DNA from: Prostheceraeus crozeri | Taxonomy: Eukaryota > Platyhelminthes > Polycladida > Euryleptidae | Length of the DNA: 64,000 nt | Assembly (NCBI GenBank): GCA_907163375.1 | Contig: CAJQUW010006832.1 | Location: 62,001-126,000, forward strand | Reading direction: 5' to 3' | In this document: one piece after another, positions 12,287 through 23,401 of the stretch | Layout of the letters: the number at the start of each line of letters is the position of its first letter | Numbering within the stretch: the first letter of the stretch is position 1 | Program-made: the position numbers and the translations under genes | Notes under the pieces: generated by a model | Database searches by the model: none | What the model saw: the letters and a program-made list of their open reading frames with translations, nothing else | What the model was told of the DNA's origin: nothing

Positions 12287-13506
12287 AAAAACCCAATCGA
12301 CATTGAGAAAAAGATTGACAGAACGTCAATTTGCCTCCGTCATAGAGATAAAGAAAGGATGATTTCTCATCATTCAAAGACCATAAACACCTGGGGAAAT
12401 ATTAAGGTGTCACAATATAAGCCAGTTAATGATTGGCTGGCGTCATGACCTCAATATGTAGCATGCATTTCAAAGGTCAACGATCTATGAACCTAAACCT
12501 CCAACATCCCTTTGATTTTTGAGATTTCTATTTCCAATTTTATGATGTTGAACACCCTGGACTGCATTTTAAGTCATGTCAAAATAGCGAACATAACAAT
12601 GTGGGAAATAGAGGATACAAAAGGGCTTGGTTACGCGATAGTCAAAATTTCGAGTGAAAAATGAATTTCAAGTTATGTTTTTATCCTTCATACTTCTGAA
12701 AAGCTCTGATTCTCTAGCTCCGAGAACATGTCTCAATTTTGTCCTATCTTCTGTAGTTTAATACTAGTCGAATGATAATCAATGATACTAGTTATCAAAA
12801 TCCTGTATCAAAGACGATCAATTTTCTTTCGGAAGGCGTGTTGACCACAATTTGCCACTTAAGACAGTAAAAGATATGACAAAAATTCAATGGAGCAAAC
12901 AAGAAAATTCATGCGGTGAATCGTTAATTGAAGCTGAACCAAGACAACAACTCGAATAACACATTTAAAAATGGAAAAGCTTTTAGTGGAAATGTTTTAT
13001 CTAGCTAGAAAAATAAGTGAATACTTCTAAAAAAATCTTGTCAATGACTGTCTGCCAGTGGCATTCGAATGGAGATTGCATTCTAGGGTTCAATTGGCGC
13101 TGTCAATTACAACAGCTATAGCTCCTTAGAACGCAGGCAATCAAACGTCATAGCAAAATATTGCCCTGTAACATCCTTGACACTGTAGTAAGAAATAATT
13201 CGGTACGTGTTGCATAAACCATGAAGTATATTGTACTTACAACCGTTATCTGTACATAAGCCGTATACTTTAGGATCCGTACTCATCAAAAATATACCGA
13301 TTACCACGCTTTTATCTGATGTAACTTACAATTACTGATATTATAATAGAACCTCTGGATATTTCTACATGGTACATTTTTAATTACACATTACTAAGGA
13401 AGGATACAACATACCCTACCGATAACCTCACAGGATGCGATTGTGGAATGCTGATTTCTTCAAACATGGGTTTGCATTGTTCACATGTAATTCTAGAACT
13501 AGCTTT
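12287..13506. other. No gene seen
   Basis: AT-rich intergenic DNA. Short frames such as the minus-strand one at 13116-13307 have no recognisable domain, although that one ends at a GTAAGT-like donor. Confidence 0.3.
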
Positions 13507-13606
13507 TAAATTAGAAGCAAATACAGCTTTGTGAATAGCCTGCAGCTATTAACAACAAAATTAGAAGCAAATACAGCTTTATCAATAGCCTGGAGTTATA
13601 AACAAG
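13507..13606. repeat. Two-copy 50-bp tandem repeat
   Basis: TTAGAAGCAAATACAGCTTT occurs at 13511 and again at 13561, with diverged continuations (AATAGCCTGCAGCTAT versus AATAGCCTGGAGTTAT). The period is 50 bp with two copies. Confidence 0.85.
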
Positions 13607-14280
13607 GTGGGTCTACTAGGTAATAGCAATAATGGGAATCAGATCGAAGATTAAGTCAACAAACATACAAATTCGCTTGATATGAGAAAAAAAGAATGTG
13701 TCAGAACACAGACGAATCAGGCTTTGTTGTGGCGAACCATGCTCTAGCCATGCTGATATAACTGAAAGTCTTTTGAATAACCTGTGAATAAACAAAATAT
13801 AGCAACTGATCGTCTGATAACCACTTAACAGCTGGAGTTTATTAATAGAATCATGAAATTGTCATACTGTGGCTATGTTAAATGTGCAATCGATTCGATG
13901 GACAAAGCTGATTTGATGTCCACCTGAAATCAGCCAACATCCTTTCTAACCCAATGTCGTAACCAGTCGCAACAGCGCCGTATTTATGGAAATAAGGCAT
14001 TCCCTTGGAATGGATTAGGGCTAGGAATGTCATAAAGCGACCGCTATAGAACTATCAAAACGATGCATTAACACAAAAATGAGATCTAAAACTCTCCTGA
14101 TGTGTCTCCTTCACCGACATCGAATGTCAACACCATGGTAATGACCGTAATGACTATCAAGTCCAAGTCAATCCTCAAGAAGTTCAGTTGCAATCCGCGT
14201 CTGATATAACATTCAATGGCTATATGGATGAAGCCTTGGAATATGCTTGCTACATGGGATTTAACCATAGAAATCCGATT

Positions 14281-14357
14281 GTCCATTGACTAAAATTCTG
14301 CCGACAGAATATTAAATCGGCTTAATTTTCTGCCGGCAGAATTTTAGTTAATGAACA
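14281..14357. repeat. Inverted repeat, MITE-like hairpin
   Basis: ACTAAAATTCTGCCGACAG (14289-14307) pairs with CTGCCGGCAGAATTTTAGT (14330-14348) with one mismatch and a 22-base loop; pairing extends outward with a few more mismatches (CATTG/TAATG). No target duplication is clear. Confidence 0.7.
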
Positions 14358-14359
14358 GT

Positions 14360-15700
14360 CCCAACCGCCCAATTGCGAGAGTCGACCTGCATTGTTTTAC
14401 TACTAATATGTTTAGAAAATGCCATATGTTGCCAAAAGCACGTGGTTAATATCTTGCGCTATTTGACAGGTGATTTTCAGGGATGACGGGACGAATTTTG
14501 GGCAAGGGGTCAAGGATGTTAAAGCAAGGCACATGCTGAAATAAAGTTTCAATACCAAGAAGCTCAAACTACTTAAGTCTTTCACACATGCAGACCAGGG
14601 CAATAATGTTCGGCACGAGTTACTACTCGAGTAGGCCTACTCACTTTCAATGTGTTACTTGAGTATTGATTCTGAGTACTCGAAGCAAAATAATTGTGCT
14701 ATAGCTTTCACAACCATTTGCTTTGCCAGGAATCCGCTAAGTAATCAATCTTCTTCAACTTGTTTCATTGTTTTATTCATTGAAAACAATAATTTGATGC
14801 AATATGCAGTAAAGCAACCTACGACTTATTGTTTAATATCATGTCGAACAGAGAATGTTAAGATTTCTATTCGCCATTATCCAGATCGGCGATTACCTAT
14901 TTCGTTGCATTGAAACTCTCATCATTAAACAAAGCGATTGAAAGCACCAGTTGTTTAGATAAAATTATTCGTTGCATATGCTGTCATTAAATATCTCAAT
15001 AAGGCATGGCAAACACAAAGACAGAAAGAGAACAATTATATCACAGGTGGGGAGATTTAGCTGTTATGAGCTCGCCTACTAAACTTGAAAGCATGCAAAA
15101 TTGAAGCTCGACTTTTACCGGAAAAATTCCGCGTGTGATTTGCACTTGCCGCGCCTCTACACAAATCATGCATTGTTCAGTGTCCATAGATATTGTTTAC
15201 AGACAATTGTGCAATCATGCAGTGGCATTTTCCATAAACATTCATTCATGTACATCGAAATCAGATAAGCTGGAAAGTAATTTTATTTTTAGGTTTTTGT
15301 GTTAAGCAAAGGGGGTACATTCTCAAGTACAGTATACGTGGGTCCATGAAGCTGTGAAGCTTCGTTGGTTTTATCCATGAGGAACATGAGCATGTGTATA
15401 AGCAGATTATTCATTATATATTATATCAGATTAAAAGCTCTAGTAATCTCAATGAGTCATTTTGTGAAATAAATTGCCAAAACAAAATCTGTAGTTCACC
15501 AATTGGCAAGAATTTTGTAATGACAGGGAGGCACTGAAGAGTAAAACTTTTTGCAATGCCGATTTTTGCAGAAAGTGCGGAAAAGGTTGATAGGCCTTCT
15601 ATAATCGATCTTACTGGAGAACATGAATTTTAAGAATATATAATTGTATGTTTTTTGTAGAGCTGCATCTCAGCCTATAAAATAGTGTATTAAATATTGT
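14360..15700. other. No gene seen
   Basis: AT-rich intergenic sequence. Open frames here are short and featureless. Confidence 0.3.
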
Positions 15701-17456
15701 ATACTTTGACAGTGGTCGGATTTGGGCACGAATTCGTGCCCGGGCACGAATTTGTTCAAAGTGGGCACGAATACACGAAAAATGAGTGTGGGCACGAAAA
15801 TTGGACCTCCTGAAATTCGTGCCCATCTTTTTCTGAAAATCACCTGGATTTTAGAACACAATCTGTAAATAGCTGTATGTATTAAAACAGCTTGATTCGC
15901 TGCTGATTCTGGAAATCAAATCTTTTTCAAGTTTTTTTTCAAAAACAATAGAGCCAAATAGCACTGGCATGCGTCATTCGATCGAGCTATATTCACTCCT
16001 CAGCGTAGTTCAGGGAACCACTTATGACTCTAACACACCATTGTTTCATTTGCGTACAGAATAAAACCAATCAGAAAAATGATAGATGACTCAGGCAATT
16101 TGGCGGTAAACTCTAATTAAAGCTAATTCGATGGCATAACCTACTCTTCCAATTTGGTGGTAGTATTTGATTATATAGTGCATATTGTTCATTCAACATA
16201 TCAATAGGGTTTGACCATTCATTTTTCTTGATAATTGATACTGCCAATGAGTAATAGGCCTGTGTCGATAATCTGAAACTCAACTGAATATTCCACAACT
16301 TCAGAATAGAAATTGTCAGCACAATAATTCATGAATATTACTTATATTTGATTGCCACCAGGCACCTAGATACTCCCGCCATTTGAAGTCTAGTTCCATC
16401 CAGATTGCATAGGCCTATGAGATGAGACTTATCTTCCAGATGCAGTTCGGCTCCCTAGACTCCGTTCTTGTCGAAGAAGTCGTCTATTATAGCACGTTTC
16501 GCAATCGTTTCTTGATAATGGGCTACTGGCTCGAGCGATCTCACTGAAATATTGTTACGTCTTTTGAAAGAGGACCGCCAGTTCCAGCCAATTTAACTAT
16601 TATTTCCAGTCATAGTATTCGCAAAACGAATCATATCGATACTTTATTAACTCCACTCTTAGCTGGCGATTAGGGATCGTGGGTTACCAGGGTTCGGTTT
16701 GATAGAAGTTTTGACATGTCATCTCAATGTATTCTCGAAAATACCGTATTGCCTGGAGGCTTTATAGATTGATATTCGGCTGACTACTGTAACTGCCTTC
16801 CTAGCAACAGCAGTGCGTGTTTACCTATTCATCGTCAGCCAAGTGATGAAAAAATACTTGTTTTTCAATGAATTAGCTAAGTATCCAGCAGGTGTATTTT
16901 GATCTAGTTTGACTTGCATTGAGTTTCCAACTTGCAACAAATGTTCAGTCAATACATAGTTGTCTGTCGGCATTATATCACAAAATGTTGAGAAAATGTT
17001 GACTTTCCCACAATGTGTATGCATTAACAACGAATTTTTGTCACATATCTATGGTTATCTATATAAAGAATATCTTGTAACATCACTTCCGTTGAAGAAT
17101 TTTTGATCATTCTAATATGATTGACGTGAAGCGAAGAATATCGAATTTCTTTAAGTAAGAAAATTATTTAATCAAATTAAATACCTCCAAAATAGCCGAG
17201 TTTACCCTACAAAGATGCACGGGTCTCATCAGCAAGCTGATCAATTGCCTACATTTTGTTTTGCTTCCTTTAATATCTTGGCGATCAGCAGGTGAACCCA
17301 CGACCAAAGCAAGGAGTAGAACGGTACCGCGGATCCGCGGATTTGGTGATGGATATGGTCATTCCCGTATTTTGTGCAAATATGGAATTAAAAATATAGG
17401 GGTAAGGGAGAATAAAAAAAATACAGGGGCAAAGGGGGGCAGCCGAAAATTATTAG

Positions 17457-17713
17457 TAGGGACCTGCGAAGCTTCGAGGAGATTCGATTTGCGAATCGGC
17501 TGCCGATTTCATTTGACTGCTCATCTCTTTATGATTGCCAAGGAGTTACTGCATCTTTCAATAGCCATGTAAATTGCATAATATTAGTTCCTATTAGATC
17601 GGTCTCTTTCCTTAATGGCTAGCGGTGAATCGTACGTAAAAACCTACTTAAATAGCCTATTTAAGTTCTCTATGATTCGATTCGCGAATCACGTACCGAT
17701 TCGCAGGTCCCTA
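17457..17713. mobile_element. hAT-type MITE, 257 bp
   Basis: The ends TAGGGACCTGCGAA and TTCGCAGGTCCCTA are inverted, flanked by ATTATTAG (17449-17456) and ATTGTTAG (17714-17721), an 8-bp duplication with one mismatch. Inside each end are GATTCGATTTGCGAATC-like palindromes (GCGAATCG in both orientations). It has no coding capacity. It inserted into the 15710-18837 element and is therefore younger. Confidence 0.8.
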
Positions 17714-18380
17714 ATTGTTAGGTGTCAATAAAAAAGACTTGCTCATCAGCGTGTATTGAAAAGGAAATTCAGAGCTGAGATAATGAGGGATTTGGTTAAC
17801 CGCCGCAGGCGGAACACGAATTCCTAAGACAATGGCACATTTTCTGCTCCTTATTTCAAAGACCTACTAATTATTGATTCATTTTGATTATGAACTTGAA
17901 CAATTAAAGGGGAAATTAATCGTTTTGATATACGATATTTATTCTTCGCACGATTTCTTTTCCTTATCGAACGCACCAGGTGCCGTGTGTTCAGGCTTAC
18001 ATTGTAGTTTATCCATTATAACTAAGGCCCGGAGTTTTATGTTCTCAAAAATAGCAATATGTCGTATTTTAGCTGACGAAGAAGAGGATAATATGTGAAA
18101 TGTTTTAGTTTCTGACCCTTTAGAAACACAAAAGTATCTTAATTCTCTAAATACGTTCTGCGTAACGCCCCGACAGAACTAGCACGTCAATCAATAAAAC
18201 GAATTTATAGAAATACATTCAAACAAAATTCAAAATTTTGATGAAACGACTACTTGCAGTCATGGCATCCGGTCAATAGTAGGTTATATCCATAACTCAA
18301 CCAAGAAGAAATTTTAGCAGTTTCATACATAGATTTCACAGTTTCAGATAATGTTTTTTTTCGGCTGTAAGTTGTTTTAG

Positions 18381-18540
18381 GCAATCTAATGCAAATCTGA
18401 AGGTTCATCTGAATGAAATGTCGAAGCTAATGGATGAGAAAAATCTGGAATCAGACAGACTATTTCAAAAGTTCATGAAAAGAAGGAACAGTGTTTGCCT
18501 TGACATTGACGATGATAATGCTGTTCCTAATAAGAAATGA
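18381..18540 (+). pseudogene. Exon-like coding remnant in the 15710-18837 element
   Basis: After a good acceptor (GTTGTTTTAG ending at 18380), an open frame reads ANLKVHLNEMSKLMDEKN and continues as a charged helix (ESDRLFQKFMKRR) ending DIDDDNAVPNKK and TGA at 18540. A charged, coiled C-terminal tail like this is typical of accessory or transposase proteins of DNA transposons, but there is no diagnostic motif. It may be the last exon of the element's own gene; the upstream exons are not identifiable. Confidence 0.35.
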
Positions 18541-19876
18541 TTTTTATAAACGTTTCCATGTAATATACGTACCACGAATAATACTCGTACTTGTAGCTAA
18601 ATACAAGGTGCATTTCTAGGCATTTCGGCATATTTTCAGTTGACTAGTTTCTATTGCATGTACATGTATATGCAACAAATGTGCATTTACGGACTCAAAA
18701 CAACAGCATGAAGATTGTACAATACGATTTATAGTCATGCATGTGAAGCGGTAAGCTCTTTTAGCTGGTGGTACTGCATGGGCACGAATTTCGAGGGGTG
18801 GGCACGAAAATCCTGAAAATTCTCAATCCGACCACTGTTTGATATTTCATTCTAGTGGGTTTCTCGAGTAATACTCTAATAGTGGCCATTCGAGCAATGC
18901 CGAACACTAATCTGTAGTGAGGACTTGCATTCCAATCGTTTGCTAATCTGCTTTTCGTTTTCCTCCCATCCAAGCCTTCATTTCTGGTTCTTGTAGAAGA
19001 TGATGCCTCAATTGCAAGCTGCGTAAGAAGATAATTCAGAAAGTTGTACTTCCGAGAAAAACGACTGCGTAATTCTATGGGTTGGTGTACAAAGTCAGCA
19101 TTTACAGTATGTATCACCAAGAGGATTTATTGTATTATAAACAGTGCTTATTATACGTGTATGCATAAGACATTCCAAGCAGTGTTTATAGGCTTAGTTT
19201 TATATCAGCCAATGTTTCTTGTTATTGATGAACATAATTAATTATTCATTCTTAAAAAATGCCTATTAACTAAAATTGATCTTTTAGTGTAGGGTCTATG
19301 AGTGTACATAAGCATGTAATTATGCTTTCGAGTTACTTAGTTGATTGATATGCTATCTTGTAAATTAAAAAAACTTAAAAACACTGGAGACTCATGGAAT
19401 CTGCTGAATTTTTTAGTACTAAAATGAGGTAATTGTTCATTCAAAATTAATTCGCCATTTCTGAAAAACGTTTGAGCAAAGAAGATAACTCTGTCATCAG
19501 AAATACTTCGATGAAAAGGAAAAGGAATTCAAAGCAAAATCTCGAAAACAACTGTAGTATTACTACACTTTTGCTCAAGGGCACCTTTGCCCCTCCGCTG
19601 ACAGTGCAAGGGCGGCGATGCCCCCTTCGCCCCCCCCCTGTTCCGGCATCGCTGGTGATTCTAGGACGAATGCCGAAAATATTAAAGATCCATAGTGTGC
19701 TGTGCCCACTATCAATTATTTTAGGTCAGGATTTACTCACGTAATTATTCACGACGTCAATGTAACAAATCCCCACTAATTCGATTTTTAAATAATTCCA
19801 AAAGTTGTATAAGAGTTTTATAATGTTGCATAATTATATACTGAAATGACTCGGTCGTACCACAGAATTTAAAAAA

Positions 19877-20208
19877 CAGACTTTAATCACCATTTAACGA
19901 GTGCGTTTATCAACGGTTTTCAAAACCTCGGAAATGAGTAATTATTTTCCCAACAAAGATAAGGTTCCCATCAGTCTGAAATCGAATGTCATTTATAAAT
20001 ACTCATGCTACCGTTGTGATATGCGGCACATCGGCGCTATGAAACGTCATCTTCATGCTCGCATCGGTAAGCATCTTGAATTCAGCCTGTCACGACAGAA
20101 GTAATCATGCATGAACACAGTCGAAACAAAATGAACTTCAAGGTCATAGGTCGGTACAAGATGCCCTTTATTCTTGAATCAATATTCATCAAACAAGATG
20201 TGAAATGA
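19877..20208 (+). pseudogene. Penelope-like element remnant, GIY-YIG endonuclease part
   Basis: The frame from 19901 reads TVFKTSEMSNYFPNKDKVP, then SNVIYKYSCYRCDMRHIGAMKRHLHARIGKHLE. That is the Penelope junction: the linker after the reverse transcriptase, the SNVxYKxxC cysteine pair, then the GIY-YIG core with its HIG and the R-x3-R/I-x-H pattern. After 20090 a frame change recovers HEHSRNKMNFKVIGRYKMPF followed by ILESIFIKQ, the usual C-terminal tail. The tyrosine of YIG is His and at least one frameshift is present, so the copy is dead. No reverse-transcriptase part is seen upstream. Confidence 0.75.
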
Positions 20209-21609
20209 CCGTCAAATGAACGGAATGGATCTCAACATATCACTCTATTTCGGATTGTCTAATTGTGTTAATTGTAAATTTTATGCAATTTCCATGCTTT
20301 TAGTGATTTTTATATAAAAGCCTTTTCCTACTTTTTTATTTTTTGCTCGATTTCATTTCATTCGTGTCACTAAACAATTAATCAGATCATTAAAAATTTT
20401 TCTTGTGGTTGATGATGAAGGTCCAATGTTTTGTTGAGAAGGGTATTTGATCAGTATTTGATGGCAGATGACAATCACGTAATAATCATTTTTTGCCATC
20501 ATAACGCGTCTACAGAAAAAGTCAATCCTGAAAATTGCAATTTGACTTTTACTACCTCGCCGGTAGTTATGGTCACATCCATGTATGAAGCGACTTGTCT
20601 AATAATAGAATATAAAATTTTGGCAAAAGATGTGATAATCTTTTCAACTGTTGTATCATTCAATTTTTTGCTATAAATAAAAATAAATTCAAATTAGAAG
20701 CTATAAAGACTAGGCCAGCACCAGTAATTAGCATCAGTAGGCCGATTATAGAGTATGATGCTGCATTTTTACCCTGTGACATGAAAATCCTATTAAGTTA
20801 CATTATGCATTTTATGTTCGTGTAGAATTAGTTGCAAAGCTGGAAAACCTTATAACACCTTTGAGTGATGCAAATTTCAAATGCAATACTGCTAGACATG
20901 CACGCCTATCTTAGATTTGGCCCGCACGAAATTACAAGAAATATCACTCATTACTCCTGTTCCTTTGATATGCAAGTGATTGCCAATGCCAATTAGTCAA
21001 ATAACACCGTGCATCCGTGATAATATAAATGATGAAGCTAAAAAATGAAGCCACATTGAAAGTAAAGGATTTTTCTGATTTTTATTCGGAATCCGTTTGC
21101 CTTAAAATATCTGGCTCTCCGAAATTTTTGAGTGAGCATTCGCCGACAAAGCATTAGTGTCGAAGGTTGCTTTCACATATAGGACTGTCACACAAAAAAA
21201 TGGAGGTTCAGACCATTAGACTAAGTCAGGATACAAAATATTCCAAAAGGTTGACAAAAATATTTTCACGAAAGTTTTGCATTCTTTGGTCTATTGAGTC
21301 TTTTTTGCGAAAAACGCCTCAAAATAGGTATAAAATTTTTAATTGCACGACGTTTCGGAAGTCTTGGTCACTCACAAGTCTTGTACGAAAGAAAAAGTAG
21401 TTGAATAAAAGGTATGGCCACGCTTCTAAAAGAGAGCTCTTGAGTCTTATCTATGGAAACTTTCAACTGAGAATGAAATCCTTTTATACAATTTGAGATC
21501 TGTCTGAGAGCTGCTCTCACGATTGATGTTACTTAATTTGTAGTCGAACATAGCTGCTTTGCTGGCAGAGCTGTGATTTTTTCAGTAAACGTGGTGCATA
21601 GGTGCAATC
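20209..21609. other. No gene seen
   Basis: AT-rich intergenic sequence with only short featureless frames. Confidence 0.3.
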
Positions 21610-21760
21610 TATTGCCTGATTTAATGTGTTGCACATCAGTGTCGTGACGGTCTTCATGCATCAGGAGTTCGAATCTCCAGTCTCAGTGTTACAGAGATTT
21701 TGGAAGATGCAATAACTAACAGACGTAGCTATCTTATCTTATCTTATCTTATGTGATAAG
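21600..21760. repeat. Possible SINE remnant with ATCTT tail
   Basis: A T-arm-like sequence GGAG-TTCGAAT-CTCC at about 21664-21678 precedes four perfect ATCTT units (21731-21750), an arrangement seen in tRNA-derived SINEs with simple-repeat tails. I do not find a convincing A box or D arm, so this is tentative. Confidence 0.3.
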
Positions 21761-22527
21761 TGAAATAGGGCCCTGGACAAAAAAGTGTTCAAGTCAAATC
21801 TTGAAGCTACCACAAGGTGATATAATATCTAAATTGTGGCTAAGTTCAGATGTGTTGTTGTGAAAATATTGAAGTATTGTTGATAGTCGTCTGCTATATT
21901 GATCAATATACAGGAGGCCTGCGACTGCCAGGTATCCTTATCTCTTTTCAGGTCTACTTTTACTAAAAAATATCAGAAGGGACCGAGAGTGCCGCAGAGA
22001 GGCCTTCTCTTATTTTTTCTTTAAAAAAAGTCAAATGATTCATGTTCGTGTGCAATTATGTACAATTATGAATGTATGCACGACATCAGTGCAATTAAAA
22101 AAAAGGTCCTCTTTCCGTCTTTGCTAATATAACGGTCACCTTAACCATGGATAGTATCCTGAATATTTCTTATTTTGGCCGCGAATCAAATTATGTTATT
22201 TGGATGCTGGTCGTCTTAAGCATGAAATCACAGTAACCATTGAAGGTTGTATTACCAGGAATCCATAATATGAAAGTGATCCGATCCATCACACGTGAAT
22301 TGTTATAATTCGTCTCATGACTTTCCTCTTGTGATATGCTTCTGCACAGATGATTGCTTTTTATTGAACTTTGAAAAATCACTTTCTTAAAGTTTAGGAA
22401 ATCAAAAGATCAATACGAAATCATCAGTAATCGAAAAGTAACGAGTTATATCACTCCAGATTTTCTAAAGTGTAAACTGTGAAATAATCGTTAAATGTGT
22501 GATAACAAATCTTGCGTACGTGATAAC

Positions 22528-23393
22528 TAGGGCCGACCAAATATGCTGCATAAAATGCATAAAAATACATATTTCAGCTTTAATTGCATACAAATGCATA
22601 TCATGAAAAAGGTGCTTTTAAATACATATAGATGATTTCTTGGAAAACAGGTTTCCTGTGTTGACACCTATCCTCTCCTTTCTGTATTTTACCTTAGATT
22701 GCGGTCTAAGGCTCAGCAGTGGACAATGTCTACTTTTATCTTGAAGATTCCCTATGTACAGAAGACACTACATGCTATATATACTGCTCATTCATTGGTC
22801 GGATTCCTATGATTCTTTCACGTTGTCGCAAGCTGGTAGACTGTCGCAAGCCGAGATTGCAAGAGGTATCGTAGACATTTCCACTAAATATGGCTCTATT
22901 CCTCGTTGTCTGAAGCAGCTTCAAGACCGTAAGTGCAATCCATCTCAAACCAAACAACTGATCGACGATATCAGCGATGACTTTGATGCGAATGTAAAGA
23001 CCAAGCTGGAGCATGTTCTTCAAAAGAACACAGGATTCAAGAAACTGGTTGAGAGGGACTTTGAAGGATATTCATTGGAAGAACAATTGCTATTGTCACG
23101 ATCTCCGGTTACCTCTTCCGACGTTGAGAGACGTTCAGAATACAATGCATTTATGAAGAGCAATCGCATTAGTATGACTAAGGAAAACATCCGCATGCAT
23201 TGTGTATTAGGAATGAACTCAAAGTGGTGACAGATTATTCACCATTTATGCATACATAGGCCTACATTTCTTACTATATTGTAGTTATTTCTATAATCAG
23301 AATGATATTGCATAAATACAGTTTTCATTGCATAAAATTACGTTTTTAAGCGCATAAAACGATCACTTGCTAATGTATATTTGGTCGGCCCTG
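22528..23393 (+). mobile_element. Deleted hAT element with perfect 8-bp target duplication
   Basis: The left end TAGGGCCGACCAAATAT (22528) and right end (complement of CAGGGCCGACCAAATAT, ending 23393) are inverted. GTGATAAC directly flanks both sides (22520-22527 and 23394-23401). The first base has presumably mutated C to T. Subterminal sequences share GCATAAAA units. The 866-bp length is far below an autonomous hAT (about 2.5-4 kb), so it is an internal-deletion derivative that kept the end of the transposase gene. Confidence 0.9.
22754..23230 (+). pseudogene. hAT transposase C-terminal fragment, CGGBP1-like
   Basis: The 158-codon frame has a helical first part (LSQAEIARGIVDISTKYGS and onward) and ends with VTSSDVERRSEYNAFMKSNR followed by MTKENIRMHCVLGMN. 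This is the hAT dimerisation tail in the form seen in CGGBP1-like proteins, which derive from hAT transposases (family form SSDVERSFSxYKxxLxxNR). The SFS of the signature is replaced by RSE, consistent with decay. The N-terminal BED finger and the catalytic DDE-type core are absent. The frame is open throughout, so a short CGGBP1-like DNA-binding product cannot be excluded, but the intact transposon ends argue for a transposon relic. Confidence 0.7.
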
Positions 23394-23401
23394 GTGATAA
23401 C

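Larger units (their letters stand above)
15710..18837. mobile_element. 3.1-kb TIR element with GGGCACGAA subterminal repeats
   Basis: CAGTGGTCGGATT starts at 15710 and its complement AATCCGACCACTG ends at 18837; TTTGA lies directly outside both ends (15705-15709 and 18838-18842), a 5-bp candidate duplication. Both subterminal zones carry multiple copies of GGGCACGAA in either orientation, including a perfect 18-bp palindrome GGGCACGAATTCGTGCCC at 15725. The interior holds a nested MITE (17457-17713) and an exon-like frame near the right end, but no recognisable transposase. The CAG end suggests a hAT relative with atypical duplication length; other superfamilies are possible. Confidence 0.7.

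Noticed and set aside
13116..13307. 63-codon minus-strand frame ending near a GTAAGT donor
   Set aside because: There is no recognisable domain or matching acceptor; one frame of this length is expected in AT-rich DNA.
17205..17260. CTGATGAG on the minus strand, considered as a hammerhead ribozyme core (Penelope elements carry such ribozymes)
   Set aside because: The required stem II and the CGAAA partner strand are not present.
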